64,000 bases of DNA from Mycobacterium numidiamassiliense. GTDB lineage: Bacteria; Actinomycetota; Actinomycetes; Mycobacteriales; Mycobacteriaceae. Both the position numbers and the translations under genes were made by a program. Positions within the stretch are counted from its first letter, which is position 1. Every line of letters begins with the position of its first letter. The stretch covers positions 2,405,066 to 2,469,065 of the forward strand of contig NZ_FUEZ01000004.1 in the NCBI RefSeq assembly GCF_900157365.1, written 5' to 3'. Under the pieces are notes generated by a model. The model did not search any database. It worked only from the letters and a program-made list of their open reading frames with translations, and was not told where the DNA came from. This document shows positions 1 to 9,340 of the stretch, piece after piece.

Positions 1-367
1 GTTCGCCGTCGACGGCGTTGCGGCGGCCGAACTCCTCGGCCCGATCGGCGCCCATATACCGCGCGCCGGCGCGGGTCGCGATGTCCAGCACGTCCTGCGC
101 ATCGTCTGTCAGCGTCGCGACACCTTGCACCTGCACGAACGAATAGGGCGGGTGCGGGTCGTCGACACAGATCACAACCCGCGAATCACGTTTTATCGCA
201 CGGCCTTTCGAGGTGTCACGGCCGGTGTTGAACACCAGCTGGCCGTCGTCGACGACGAACCACACCGGGGCGACCAGCGGGCGGCCGTCGGCGGCCACGT
301 AACCCAGCATGCCGGTGCGGGTGCCAGCCGATAGGAATTCGACGACCCGGTCCGACAGTTCGGCCAT
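1..367 (-). CDS. PPOX-class flavin/F420-type oxidoreductase, 3' end missing
   Basis: This reading frame starts at an ATG at 367, four bases after the stop of the upstream acyl-CoA dehydrogenase, and runs off the window start, leaving about 122 N-terminal residues. The visible part has the split-barrel pattern of the pyridoxamine-5'-phosphate-oxidase-like family: VAPVWFVVDDGQLVF near residues 31-45 and a basic KGRAIKRD turn near 54-61. In mycobacteria many such proteins bind F420 or FMN and reduce or oxidise small substrates in the cytosol; which cofactor is used cannot be told from this fragment. The tight spacing places it as the last visible gene of an operon with two acyl-CoA dehydrogenases. 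Confidence 0.75.
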   Translation of the reverse strand, partial: MAELSDRVVEFLSAGTRTGMLGYVAADGRPLVAPVWFVVDDGQLVFNTGRDTSKGRAIKRDSRVVICVDDPHPPYSFVQVQGVATLTDDAQDVLDIATRAGARYMGADRAEEFGRRNAVDGE

Positions 368-371
368 GCCG

Positions 372-1490
372 CTACAGCCGGGCCAGGTCGTAGTCGCCGA
401 TGTGGTCGATCAGGTTGTGCAGGTGGTCGCCCGAGGTGCCCAGGGTCTGCTCGATAGCGGTGAGCCGGGCCGCATAGTGAGCGACCGGATATTCGGCGGT
501 CACACCGATGCCGCCGTGTAGCTGGATCGACTCCTGCGCGATATGCCGGCCCGAGCGGCCGATCTGCAGCTTGGCCCGCGAGGCGATCACCGGGTCGAGG
601 TTGCCGTCGGCGATCGACATCGCCGCGTACAGGCCCATGCTGCGGGCCAATTCCAGCGAGACGTACATGTCGGCGGCGCGCTGTGTGAGCGCCTGAAACT
701 TGTTCAGCGTGACGCCGAACTGCTTGCGGGTCTTCAGGTAATCGGTGGTGAGGCGCAGTGCTTCTTCCATCGCCCCGACCGCTTCGGAGCACAACGCGGA
801 CTGGATGCGGATGACGGCGTCGCTGATCGCGCGGGACACGTCGACCGCGTCGCCCAGCGGCTCGGCGGGCGCGGAGTCCAGGTCGATCTGGGCGCCGCGC
901 TGCCCGTCGAAGGTCGGATACGCATGACGGGTCACCCCGCTGTTGTCCTGCGACGCGTCGACCAGGAACAGGCCGTTGCCGCCGTCCGGCAACGCGGCAC
1001 TGACCACCAGGGTGTCGGCGCAGTCACCGGCCAGCACCGGATTCTTGCGTCCGCTCAGCGTCCATGAATTGCCTTGCTGAACAGCCTCGGTCGCGACGGC
1101 CTTGGCCAGATCACGCTGCTTGGGTTCGAGGTGGGCGAACGCCAGCAGTCGCTGGCCGGCCGCGACCTCGTCGAGCTGTTGTTTCTGGGCGTCGGTGCCC
1201 AGTTCGGCGATCAGCGCGCCGGGCCCCAGTGCGGCGTGCAGGATCGGTTCGGGGGCCAGCCGGCGGCCGACCTCGGTCAGCACGACGGCGATCTCGAGCT
1301 GGCCCGACTCGTCGGGATCGAAGCCCAGGCCGAGAATCCCGGTGTCGGCCAGCTGACTCCACACCTCGCGGCTCCAGCCGAGATCGGTGCCGATGACCTT
1401 GTTGCGGCTTTCCGGGTCGTAGGTCCGCGACAACAGGTCGCGGGTGGTGTCGCGGAGCAGTGCCTGCTCGTCGCTCAGTTGAAAGTCCAT
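372..1490 (-). CDS. acyl-CoA dehydrogenase family protein (FadE-like), 372 aa
   Basis: It begins MDFQLSDEQALLRDT, the usual opening of acyl-CoA dehydrogenases, so the ATG at 1490 is preferred over a longer upstream frame. The C-terminal domain has the QLHGGIGVTAEYPVAHY helix (about residues 325-341) typical of this fold. FAD-dependent alpha,beta-dehydrogenation of an acyl-CoA is the family reaction; the substrate is unknown. It follows a second, divergent acyl-CoA dehydrogenase after 7 bases. In mycobacteria adjacent FadE pairs often form alpha2beta2 heterotetramers with shared FAD sites (known for the cholesterol-catabolism pairs), so these two are probably partners. That pairing is inference from adjacency. 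Confidence 0.85.
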   Translation of the reverse strand: MDFQLSDEQALLRDTTRDLLSRTYDPESRNKVIGTDLGWSREVWSQLADTGILGLGFDPDESGQLEIAVVLTEVGRRLAPEPILHAALGPGALIAELGTDAQKQQLDEVAAGQRLLAFAHLEPKQRDLAKAVATEAVQQGNSWTLSGRKNPVLAGDCADTLVVSAALPDGGNGLFLVDASQDNSGVTRHAYPTFDGQRGAQIDLDSAPAEPLGDAVDVSRAISDAVIRIQSALCSEAVGAMEEALRLTTDYLKTRKQFGVTLNKFQALTQRAADMYVSLELARSMGLYAAMSIADGNLDPVIASRAKLQIGRSGRHIAQESIQLHGGIGVTAEYPVAHYAARLTAIEQTLGTSGDHLHNLIDHIGDYDLARL

Positions 1491-1497
1491 GGCTGCC

Positions 1498-2658
1498 TCA
1501 CAATCCGAGAATGGTGGACGCGATGATGTTGCGCTGCACTTCGCTGCTGCCGCCGTAAATCGACGTCTTGCGGTAGTTGAGGTAACGCGGCGCACTGCCC
1601 TGCGCCCACACCGGCGACGAGATGTCTTCGCCGTCGGCGGGCAGGGCGTCGGGGCCGGCCGCCTCGACCAGCAGTTCGGTGGCGATCTGCTGTAACTGGC
1701 TGCCGCGCAGCTTGAGCACCGACGACGCCGGGTTGGGCTCCCCGTCGGCGGAGTCCGACACGACCCGCGCCTGCGTGAGTTCCAGTGCCAGCAGCTCGTT
1801 TTCGGCCTCGGCCAGCTTCGCTGCGAACAGCGGATCGCTGAGCACCCCCGATTCCTCGGCGAACTTCTTCACCTCGGCGAGGCGCACTTTGGTCCGCCCC
1901 ACCCCGGCGATGCCGGTGCGCTCGTTGCCCAACAGGAATTTCGCGTATGTCCAGCCCTGATTCTCTTGCCCGACAAGTTGATTCGCGGGCACTCGGACGT
2001 CGGAGAAGAACAGCTCGTTGACCTCGTGGCCGCCGTCGATCGTCTTGATGGGCCGCAGGGTGATGCCCGGCGTCTTCATGTCGAAGAGCAGAAACGAGAT
2101 TCCGGCCTGACGCTTGGGCGCCTGCGGGTCGGTGCGAACCAGGCAGAAAATCCAGTCCGCATACTGGCCGAGCGTGGTCCAGGTTTTCTGGCCGTTGACG
2201 ACATAGCTGTCGCCGTCGCGGACGGCGGTGGTGCGCAGCGACGCCAGGTCCGAGCCCGCCTCGGGCTCGGAAAATCCTTGGCACCACCAGATGTCGAGGT
2301 TGGCCGTCGGCGGCAGGAAGCGCTGTTTGATCTCCTCCGAACCGAATTCGGCGATCACCGGGCCCACCATTTTGGTGTTGAAGTTCAGCGGTTCCGGGAC
2401 GCACGCCAGCTGCATCTCGTCGGCCCAGATCTGGTGCTGGGTGGGCGTCCAGTCCTTGCCGCCCCACTCGACCGGCCAGTTCGGTACCGCCAGGCCGTGC
2501 TCGTGCAGGATTTTGTGGGAGGTGACGATGTCGTCGTGGACCACTTCCGCCGACCCCGCGCGTACCCGGTCGCGCATCTCCTGAGGAATCTTCGTCGTGT
2601 AAATGCTGCGAAGTTCGTCGCGGAACGCGGCTTCCTCCGACGTGAGGGCCAGTTGCAT
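1498..2658 (-). CDS. acyl-CoA dehydrogenase family protein (FadE-like), 386 aa
   Basis: It starts MQLALTSEEAAFRDELR at 2658 with a GGAGACGG ribosome-binding sequence just upstream. It has the flavin-contact segment WWCQGFSEPEAGSD (about residues 123-136) and QKTWTT (about 156-161), and ends with IYGGSSEVQRNIIAS, the classic C-terminal signature of the family. It is the first gene of the three-gene minus-strand operon at the window edge. Reaction class is FAD-dependent acyl-CoA dehydrogenation; the substrate could be a fatty acyl, branched or steroid side-chain CoA and cannot be chosen from sequence. It probably pairs with the smaller, divergent dehydrogenase directly downstream. Confidence 0.87.
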   Translation of the reverse strand: MQLALTSEEAAFRDELRSIYTTKIPQEMRDRVRAGSAEVVHDDIVTSHKILHEHGLAVPNWPVEWGGKDWTPTQHQIWADEMQLACVPEPLNFNTKMVGPVIAEFGSEEIKQRFLPPTANLDIWWCQGFSEPEAGSDLASLRTTAVRDGDSYVVNGQKTWTTLGQYADWIFCLVRTDPQAPKRQAGISFLLFDMKTPGITLRPIKTIDGGHEVNELFFSDVRVPANQLVGQENQGWTYAKFLLGNERTGIAGVGRTKVRLAEVKKFAEESGVLSDPLFAAKLAEAENELLALELTQARVVSDSADGEPNPASSVLKLRGSQLQQIATELLVEAAGPDALPADGEDISSPVWAQGSAPRYLNYRKTSIYGGSSEVQRNIIASTILGL

Positions 2659-2843
2659 GGCCGTCTCCTTTCCCTGGGGAGTGAACGTGGCGACCGCTTT
2701 TCGACGATGAGCGTCTCGTTCTGCTTTCCATCTTGACCTATCGGCCGCTGAGCTTGTGCACAGCCTCCAGTTAGTCCACAGGAGGCCGCGTGGACGCGGT
2801 CGGCCGGGCCCGTCGTGGCGATGGGCGCACCTAACGTCGGCGC

Positions 2844-3689
2844 ATGCGAACAGAACTTCCCGCGGAGCGACTGCATCGACGACTCGGCGCCGAGCCGGAT
2901 TCCGATTCGCACGACGACACCGGGCAAGCGGAGTCCGATCAGGACGCGCCGGACGAGGACCAGAACTCGCTGCTCCCGCGCTGGCTGCCCGACGTGGCTC
3001 AGGGCGGCGGCTGGCTTACCCGGATGCGCGCCGATCCGGGTCGTGCCGGTGCCATCGCACTCGCGGTGGTGGCCGTCCTGGCCGTGCTGATCACGGTATT
3101 CACGCTGGTGCGTGACCGCCCGGCGCCGGTGATGTCGGCGAGACTGCCGCCGGTCGAGAAGGCGGCCACCGCGAGCCCCCGGTCCTCGGCCAGCCCGGCC
3201 GCGGGCCCCGACCACCCGGTGGTGGTGAGCGTGGTCGGCTTGGTGCACGCCCCCGGGGTGGTCACCCTGGCACCAGGCGCGCGGATTGCCGACGCGCTGC
3301 AGGCCGCCGGCGGGGCGGTGGACGGCGCAGACACCATCGGGCTGAACATGGCCCGCCCACTCGACGACGGCGAACAGATCGTGGTCGGGCTTGCTCCCAT
3401 CTCCGGGCAGCCCAGCGCGCTGGGCAGCTCCGTAACAGCCGGGACGCCATCCGCATCGAAGACGCCGCCACCGAGGTCAGGCTCGCCGAAGGCGGGTGGG
3501 GTAGTCGATCTCAACAGCGCGACTGTCGAACAGCTCGACGCCCTGCCCGGCGTCGGACCGGTCACGGCTGCCGCGATCGTGGCGTGGCGGCAGGCCCACG
3601 GCAAGTTCACCAGCGTCGACCAGCTCGCCGACGTCGAAGGCATCGGCCCGGCACGGCTGGACAAATTGCGTGCCCTGGTCCGTGTCTGA
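2844..3689 (+). CDS. comEA: ComEA-family DNA-binding membrane protein
   Basis: A 281-residue protein with an acidic cytoplasmic N-terminus (1-65), one transmembrane helix (about 69-91, AIALAVVAVLAVLITVF), a Pro/Ser linker, an SLBB-like domain (about 122-178) and a C-terminal helix-hairpin-helix pair (about 218-281, DLNSATVEQLDALPGVG then GIGPARLDKLRALV). This is the ComEA layout: in competent bacteria the protein binds incoming double-stranded DNA outside the membrane. comEC follows after 5 bases, supporting the call. Whether mycobacteria use the pair for natural transformation is not established. Confidence 0.9.
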   Translation: MRTELPAERLHRRLGAEPDSDSHDDTGQAESDQDAPDEDQNSLLPRWLPDVAQGGGWLTRMRADPGRAGAIALAVVAVLAVLITVFTLVRDRPAPVMSARLPPVEKAATASPRSSASPAAGPDHPVVVSVVGLVHAPGVVTLAPGARIADALQAAGGAVDGADTIGLNMARPLDDGEQIVVGLAPISGQPSALGSSVTAGTPSASKTPPPRSGSPKAGGVVDLNSATVEQLDALPGVGPVTAAAIVAWRQAHGKFTSVDQLADVEGIGPARLDKLRALVRV

Positions 3690-3694
3690 CGCCG

Positions 3695-5257
3695 GTGGAT
3701 CACCCCGGTGTGCCGGACGCGGCGCCGCGCCTCGACGTCCGCCTGGTCCCCGCCGCGCTCACCGCCTGGCTCGTCACGGCGGCGGGGATCGTGTGGCCGG
3801 TCGGCCGCCCGCTGGCGCTGTGCTGCGTTGCGTTGGTCGCCGCATCGGCTGCATTGGTGTGCCACCCGAGGTGCCGAAGCCCGCGGCGGCGGAGCGCCGC
3901 GGCCGGCCTGGTCGCGATCGGCGTCGTGGGCGCGGGGTTCGGTCTTGCCATCGCGCTGCGTGCCGACGCGGTCGCTCACCACCCGATCACCGCGGCGTTC
4001 GGGACGACCATTCCGGTGACGGTCACCCCGACCGAAAGCGCGCAGTCGCTGGGCCGGGGCCGGCTGATGTTCCGGGCGACGCTGCAGCGTCTGGACACCG
4101 ACGAGGCATCTGGCCGGGTCGTCGTGTTCGCTCGCGCGACCGACTTCGGTGAGGTGATGGTCGGCCAGCCGGTGCGGTTCGCCGCCGGCATCAGCCGCCC
4201 GACGCGTCACGATCTGACGGTCGCGGTGCTCAACGCGGCCGGGCGGCCCACCACGGGGCGGGCCGGCGCGTTACAGCGAGCCGCGCAGACGGTGCGCGGC
4301 CGGTTCGCCGCCACCGCTCGCGAGGAGCTGCCCGCCGGTCAGGCCGCGGCATTGCCCGCCCTGGTTCTCGGCGACACGTCGGCACTCACCACCGAGACCA
4401 GCCGCGAATTTCGCGCGGCGGGAATGACGCACTTGACGGCGGTATCGGGGGCCAACGTCACGATCGTGTGTGCGTCCGTGTTGTGCTGCGCCCAATTGCT
4501 CGGCCGGCGAGCGGCGGTCCTGCTCGCCGCCGTGGCGCTGATCGCGTTCGTCATCGTCGTGCAACCGACCGCGAGTGTGTTGCGCGCGGCCGTGATGGGA
4601 GCCATCGCGCTGCTGGCGATGCTGTCGTCGCGGCGGCGGCAAGCGATTCCGGCGCTGTCGGCCACGGTGCTGATACTGCTGGGCATCGCTCCGCAGCTGG
4701 CCGTCGATGTCGGCTTCGCGTTGTCGGTGCTGGCGACGGCCGCGCTGGTCGTCATCGCCCCGGCCTGGTCACAGGGCCTGGCCCGGCGCGGCTGCCCCAA
4801 GCCGCTGGCGGATGGGCTTGCGGTCGCGGCCGCGGCACATCTGGTGACCGCCCCGTTAGTTGCCGGTATTTCGGGTCGCTTCAGCCTCGTCGCGCCGCTC
4901 GCCAATCTCGCCGTGGCCGCGGCGATCGCGCCGATCACCGTGCTGGGCAGCGCGGCGGCCGTGCTGTGCGTGCCGTGGCCTGCCGGTGCCCAGCTGTTGA
5001 TTCGTTTCACCGGCCCCGAACTGTGGTGGGTGTTGGGTGTGGCGAAGTGGGCGGCAGCTATCCCGGTGGCGACCGTCCCGGTTCCCTCGGGCGTGCCCGG
5101 CGTGCTGCTGGTCGGTGCTGCCACCGTGTCGGCCCTGCTGCTGGCCAGGGTGTCGTGGCGGCACCGGTGGTTTCGCAGGGCGACCGGGTTGGCCGGCGCG
5201 GCCGTCGCGATGTGCCTGCTGGCGTGGTCGCTGTACGGACTCGTCGGCGCGGCGTGA
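3695..5257 (+). CDS. comEC: ComEC/Rec2-family membrane channel, short form (520 aa)
   Basis: A polytopic membrane protein with many hydrophobic segments and the competence-domain motif LTAVSGANVTIV (near residue 250). The GTG at 3695, five bases after comEA, is chosen as start; the open frame continues upstream inside comEA but that part is Arg-rich and non-membrane. Family members import single-stranded DNA through the inner membrane. It lacks the C-terminal metallo-beta-lactamase-like domain found in longer ComECs such as that of Bacillus, as does the similarly sized M. tuberculosis protein, so any nuclease step would need another protein. Confidence 0.88.
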   Translation: MDHPGVPDAAPRLDVRLVPAALTAWLVTAAGIVWPVGRPLALCCVALVAASAALVCHPRCRSPRRRSAAAGLVAIGVVGAGFGLAIALRADAVAHHPITAAFGTTIPVTVTPTESAQSLGRGRLMFRATLQRLDTDEASGRVVVFARATDFGEVMVGQPVRFAAGISRPTRHDLTVAVLNAAGRPTTGRAGALQRAAQTVRGRFAATAREELPAGQAAALPALVLGDTSALTTETSREFRAAGMTHLTAVSGANVTIVCASVLCCAQLLGRRAAVLLAAVALIAFVIVVQPTASVLRAAVMGAIALLAMLSSRRRQAIPALSATVLILLGIAPQLAVDVGFALSVLATAALVVIAPAWSQGLARRGCPKPLADGLAVAAAAHLVTAPLVAGISGRFSLVAPLANLAVAAAIAPITVLGSAAAVLCVPWPAGAQLLIRFTGPELWWVLGVAKWAAAIPVATVPVPSGVPGVLLVGAATVSALLLARVSWRHRWFRRATGLAGAAVAMCLLAWSLYGLVGAA

Positions 5258-5269
5258 CACCATCGTGGG

Positions 5270-6244
5270 GTGAGCGAGGATTCGCCGTTGCACCTGGTCC
5301 TGGGAGACGAAGAGCTGCTGGTCGAGCGAGCCGTGGCCGAGGTGCTGCGGTCCGCCCGCCAGCGGTCGGGCGCCGACCCTGACGCGATCCCGGTCAACCG
5401 AATGCGCGCGGGCGACATCAGCACCTATGAGCTCGCCGAGTTGCTGAGCCCGTCGCTGTTCGCCGACGAGCGGATCGTCGTGCTGGAGGCCGCAGGCGAA
5501 GCGGGCAAGGAAGCCACAGCGATGATCGCGTCGGCGTGCACCGACATCCCCGCGGGCACCGTGCTGGTCATCGTGCACTCGGGCGGCGGCCGGGCCAAGG
5601 CGCTGGCCGGCGAGCTGCAGTCGCTGGGCGCCGTCGTGCATCCCTGTGCGCGAATCACCAAGCTCAGCGAACGTATCGACTTCATCCGCAAGGAGTTTCG
5701 CGCACTTCGGGTCAAAGTCGATGAGGAGACGGTGACTGCGATGCTGGACGCCGTCGGCTCCGACGTGCGCGAGCTCGCCGCGGCGTGTTCGCAGTTGGTT
5801 GCCGACACCGGCGGTGCCGTCGATGCGAAGGCGGTGCGCCGCTATCACAGCGGCAAAGCCGAGGTGAAGGGCTTCGACATCGCCGACAAGGCGGTGGCCG
5901 GCGACGTCGCTGGAGCCGCGGAGGCGTTGCGGTGGGCGATGATGCGCGGCGAGCCGCTGGTGGTGCTGGCCGACGCGCTGGCCGAAGCCGTGCACACGAT
6001 CGGGCGGGTCGGCCCGCTGTCCGGTGACCCCTACCGGCTGGCCGGACAACTCGGGATGCCGCCGTGGCGGGTGCAGAAAGCCCAAAAACAGGCCCGGCGC
6101 TGGTCGCGTGATTCGGTTGCCGAGGCGATGAAGGTGGTGGCGGCACTGAACGCCGACGTCAAAGGCGCTGCCGCGGATGCTGACTACGCGCTGGAATCAG
6201 CGGTCAGGCATGTTGCCGAACTGGTGGCCGACGGCGGCCGATAG
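5270..6244 (+). CDS. holA: DNA polymerase III delta subunit
   Basis: 324 residues beginning MSEDSPLHLVLGDEELLVERAV, the standard HolA opening in actinobacteria (LvlGdEelL). The N-terminal AAA+-like region and the C-terminal collar-like helices (GMPPWRVQKAQKQARRW near 263-279) are recognisable. HolA opens the beta sliding clamp within the clamp-loader complex. It follows comEC by 12 bases in the same operon, an arrangement conserved across actinobacteria, and converges on rpsT with only 12 bases between stops. The GTG at 5270 is used as start; no strong ribosome-binding sequence precedes it. Confidence 0.92.
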   Translation: MSEDSPLHLVLGDEELLVERAVAEVLRSARQRSGADPDAIPVNRMRAGDISTYELAELLSPSLFADERIVVLEAAGEAGKEATAMIASACTDIPAGTVLVIVHSGGGRAKALAGELQSLGAVVHPCARITKLSERIDFIRKEFRALRVKVDEETVTAMLDAVGSDVRELAAACSQLVADTGGAVDAKAVRRYHSGKAEVKGFDIADKAVAGDVAGAAEALRWAMMRGEPLVVLADALAEAVHTIGRVGPLSGDPYRLAGQLGMPPWRVQKAQKQARRWSRDSVAEAMKVVAALNADVKGAAADADYALESAVRHVAELVADGGR

Positions 6245-6256
6245 GGGCGGAGCGGC

Positions 6257-6517
6257 TTAGATCTTGTTGAGGGCGCGGGCCAGTGCGGACTTCTTGTTGG
6301 CGGCCTGGTTCTTGTGGATCACGCCCTTGCTGGCCGCCTTGTCCAGCTTGCGGTTGGTCGTGACCAGCAGCTCGGTGGCCTTTTCTTTGTCGCCACCGTC
6401 GGCGGCCTCGCGGAACGCGCGCACGGCGGTTCGCAGCGAGGACTTCACCGACTTGTTGCGCAAGCGAGCGCGCTCGTTCGTCTTGATACGCTTCTGCTGC
6501 GACTTGATGTTGGCCAC
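6257..6517 (-). CDS. rpsT: 30S ribosomal protein S20
   Basis: 86 residues starting MANIKSQQKRIKTNERAR, unmistakable S20, Lys/Arg-rich throughout, ending in KNQAANKKSALARALNKI. It binds 16S rRNA early in small-subunit assembly. The start is a GTG at 6517 preceded by AAGGA with a 7-base spacer. It faces holA convergently, the usual arrangement in mycobacteria. Confidence 0.97.
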   Translation of the reverse strand: MANIKSQQKRIKTNERARLRNKSVKSSLRTAVRAFREAADGGDKEKATELLVTTNRKLDKAASKGVIHKNQAANKKSALARALNKI

Positions 6518-6659
6518 AAAAATTCCTTCGTCTTTTCGCTGAATTGCTTAGGGCGCCCCACACCCAGTGCGAGTGCCCAGGTTAGCAGTCGGTTACGTTT
6601 TCTCCCAAAACGGGAACCCGTGGCCTGCCGTAACGTCAATTTGAGGCAGCATCTGACAC

Positions 6660-8363
6660 GTGAGTCAACCTAACCAGCTGGAGAAAACCAAACGGGGATC
6701 CCGCGGTGCGAGGCGGTCGTTGGCGCGCTTTGAGCGAATCTTCGGCGGATACAACCTCACATCGGACGACTACGCGTTCGCCTTCGACGAGATGTTCGAC
6801 AACCAGGGCAACGTCCGCGCCCCGTACAAAGGCATCTACGCCGAGCTTGCGCCGTCGGACGCCTCAGACCTCGAGGCCCGCTCCGAAGCGCTGGCCCGCG
6901 CTTTTATCGACCAGGGGATCACGTTCTCGCTGTCCGGTCAGGAGCGGCCGTTTCCCCTGGACTTGGTGCCACGGGTGATCTCGGCGGCCGACTGGAGCCG
7001 GCTGGAGCGCGGCATCATCCAGCGTGTCAAAGCCCTCGAGATGTACCTCGACGACATTTACGGCGACCAGGAAATCCTCAACGACGGCGTCATCCCGCGC
7101 CGGTTGATCACCTCGTGCGAACACTTTCACCGCGAGGCCGTAGGCATCATCCCGCCCAACGGGGTGCGCATCCACGTCGCCGGCATCGACTTGATCCGCG
7201 ACGAGAAGGGCAACTTCCGGGTTCTCGAGGACAACCTGCGGTCGCCCTCGGGCGTGTCGTACGTGATGGAGAACCGGCGCACCATGGCGCGGGTTTTCCC
7301 GAACCTGTTCGCCTCCCACCGAGTGCGAGCCGTCGACGACTACGCCTCGCATCTGCTGCGGGCGCTGCGCAACTCCGCGGCCACCAACGAGGCCGACCCG
7401 ACCGTGGTGGTGCTGACCCCCGGGGTCTACAACTCGGCGTATTTCGAGCATTCGCTGCTGGCCCGCCAGATGGGCGTCGAACTCGTCGAGGGTCGCGACC
7501 TGTTCTGCCGCGACAACCAGGTGTACATGCGCACCACCGAGGGGGAGCGCCAGGTCGACGTCATCTACCGACGCATCGACGACATATATCTGGACCCGCT
7601 GCAGTTCCGGGCCGACTCGGTGCTGGGGGTCGCGGGTCTAGTCAACGCCGCGCGCGCCGGCAACGTCGTGATCTCCAGCGCAATCGGCAACGGCGTCGGC
7701 GACGACAAACTCGTCTACACCTACGTGCCCACCATGATCGAGTACTACCTGGGCGAGAAGCCGTTGCTGGCCAACGTGGACACCTTCCGGTGCTGGCTGG
7801 ACGACGAACGCGAAGAGGTACTCGATCGCGTCGACGAACTGGTGATCAAGCCCGTTGAGGGATCCGGCGGATACGGCATCGTGTTCGGGCCGGAAGCCTC
7901 CGAGAAAGAACTGGCTGCCGTTTCCAAGAAGATTCGCGACGATCCGCGCAGCTGGATCGCTCAGCCGATGATGGAACTGTCGACCGTGCCGACCCAGATC
8001 GGCAGCTCGCTGGCTCCCCGCTACGTCGACCTGCGGCCGTTCGCGGTCAACGACGGCGACGAGGTGTGGGTGCTGCCGGGCGGGCTGACCCGGGTGGCCC
8101 TGGTGGAGGGTTCGCGAGTGGTCAACTCCAGCCAGGGAGGCGGCTCCAAGGACACCTGGGTGCTGGCGTCGTCGCGCGCTTCGGCCGCCGATCGCGAGTT
8201 GGGCGCCGCCGAGGTCGTGCGTTCGCTGCCGAAATCCATGACGGATCCCGCGGCCGACGGCGCGCAGTCGAACGGCGAGCAGCCGCACGACGCTGCGCCC
8301 CCGAAAAAGCAGAAGCAGAAGCATCAACAAGAGCAACAGCAAAAACAGAGGGTGGTCCGCTGA
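6660..8363 (+). CDS. circularly permuted ATP-grasp type 2 protein (Rv2411c-like)
   Basis: 567 residues of the DUF404/407-type circularly permuted ATP-grasp family. Visible landmarks are ALEMYLDDIYG (about 123-133), RVLEDNLRSPSGVSYVMENR (about 187-206) and a nucleotide-binding segment LVIKPVEGSGGYG (about 395-407). Enzymes of this fold join a carboxylate to an amine using ATP. Together with the overlapping alpha-E and transglutaminase-like genes it forms a conserved bacterial gene set proposed in the literature to make or modify a peptide; the product is unknown. The last ~25 residues form a low-complexity Lys/Gln tract. The GTG at 6660 is a reasonable but not proven start. Confidence 0.88.
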   Translation: MSQPNQLEKTKRGSRGARRSLARFERIFGGYNLTSDDYAFAFDEMFDNQGNVRAPYKGIYAELAPSDASDLEARSEALARAFIDQGITFSLSGQERPFPLDLVPRVISAADWSRLERGIIQRVKALEMYLDDIYGDQEILNDGVIPRRLITSCEHFHREAVGIIPPNGVRIHVAGIDLIRDEKGNFRVLEDNLRSPSGVSYVMENRRTMARVFPNLFASHRVRAVDDYASHLLRALRNSAATNEADPTVVVLTPGVYNSAYFEHSLLARQMGVELVEGRDLFCRDNQVYMRTTEGERQVDVIYRRIDDIYLDPLQFRADSVLGVAGLVNAARAGNVVISSAIGNGVGDDKLVYTYVPTMIEYYLGEKPLLANVDTFRCWLDDEREEVLDRVDELVIKPVEGSGGYGIVFGPEASEKELAAVSKKIRDDPRSWIAQPMMELSTVPTQIGSSLAPRYVDLRPFAVNDGDEVWVLPGGLTRVALVEGSRVVNSSQGGGSKDTWVLASSRASAADRELGAAEVVRSLPKSMTDPAADGAQSNGEQPHDAAPPKKQKQKHQQEQQQKQRVVR

Positions 8364-9340
8364 TGCTGGCCCGCAACGCAGAAGCGCTCTATTGGATCGG
8401 TCGCTATGTCGAGCGAGCCGACGACACGGCACGAATTCTGGATGTCGCATTGCACCAGCTGCTGGAGGATTCCAGCGTCGATCCCGACCACGCGTCCCGG
8501 GTGTTGTTGCAGGTGCTCGGTATTGAGCCTCCAGAGGACGAATTGGACGTCTGGTCGTTGACCGAGCTGGTGGCCTACAGGACCGACGATCGCGGTGGTA
8601 GTTCGATTGTCGAGGCGATTACGGCGGCACGGGAAAACGCGAAGTCCGCGCGGGAGGTGACGTCCAGCGAGATTTGGGAGTGCCTCAACACCACCTACAA
8701 CGCACTGGGCGAACGCCAGCGCGCCGCCAAACGCCTTGGGCCACACGAGTTTTTGTCGTTCATCGAGGGACGCGCGGCGATGTTCGCCGGCCTGGCCGAC
8801 TCGACGCTGTCCCGCGACGACGGATACCGCTTCATGTTGTTGGGCCGCGCGATCGAACGGGTCGACATGACGGTTCGGCTGCTGCTGTCGCGGGTGGGGG
8901 ACAGCGCCTCCTCGCCTGCGTGGGTGACGCTGCTGCGTTCGGCCGGAGCCCATGACACCTACCTGCGCACCTATCGCGGGGTGCTGGACGCCGGGCGGGT
9001 GGTCGAGTTCATGATGCTCGACCGATTGTTTCCCCGATCGATTTTCTACTCGCTGAAACTGGCCGAACACAGCATCGAAGAGTTGGTGCGTAACCCGCAG
9101 AGCCGGGTGGGGGCCACCGTTGAAGCGCAGCGACTGCTCGGGCACGCCCGCAGTGAACTGGAATTCATGCCCCCCGGCGTACTGCTCGAGACGCTAGAGA
9201 CGCGCTTGGCGGGCCTGCAGACGACGTGCTACGACGTCGGAGAAGCCTTGTCGCTGCAGTACTTCCACGTCACGCCGTGGGTGGCGTGGTCGGATGCCGG
9301 GCAGAGCGCACAGCTGATCGCGCGGAACGGAAAAACCTGA
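8363..9340 (+). CDS. alpha-E domain protein (Rv2410c-like)
   Basis: 325 residues beginning MLARNAEALYWIGRYVERAD, the hallmark of the DUF403/alpha-E family, followed by predominantly helical sequence including FMLLGRAIERVDMTVRLLL. The ATG at 8363 overlaps the stop of the ATP-grasp gene (ATGA), and the gene's own stop overlaps the following start, so the three are translationally coupled. The biochemical role of alpha-E is unknown; it occurs almost always with the permuted ATP-grasp and transglutaminase partners, which suggests a joint complex. Confidence 0.88.
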   Translation: MLARNAEALYWIGRYVERADDTARILDVALHQLLEDSSVDPDHASRVLLQVLGIEPPEDELDVWSLTELVAYRTDDRGGSSIVEAITAARENAKSAREVTSSEIWECLNTTYNALGERQRAAKRLGPHEFLSFIEGRAAMFAGLADSTLSRDDGYRFMLLGRAIERVDMTVRLLLSRVGDSASSPAWVTLLRSAGAHDTYLRTYRGVLDAGRVVEFMMLDRLFPRSIFYSLKLAEHSIEELVRNPQSRVGATVEAQRLLGHARSELEFMPPGVLLETLETRLAGLQTTCYDVGEALSLQYFHVTPWVAWSDAGQSAQLIARNGKT

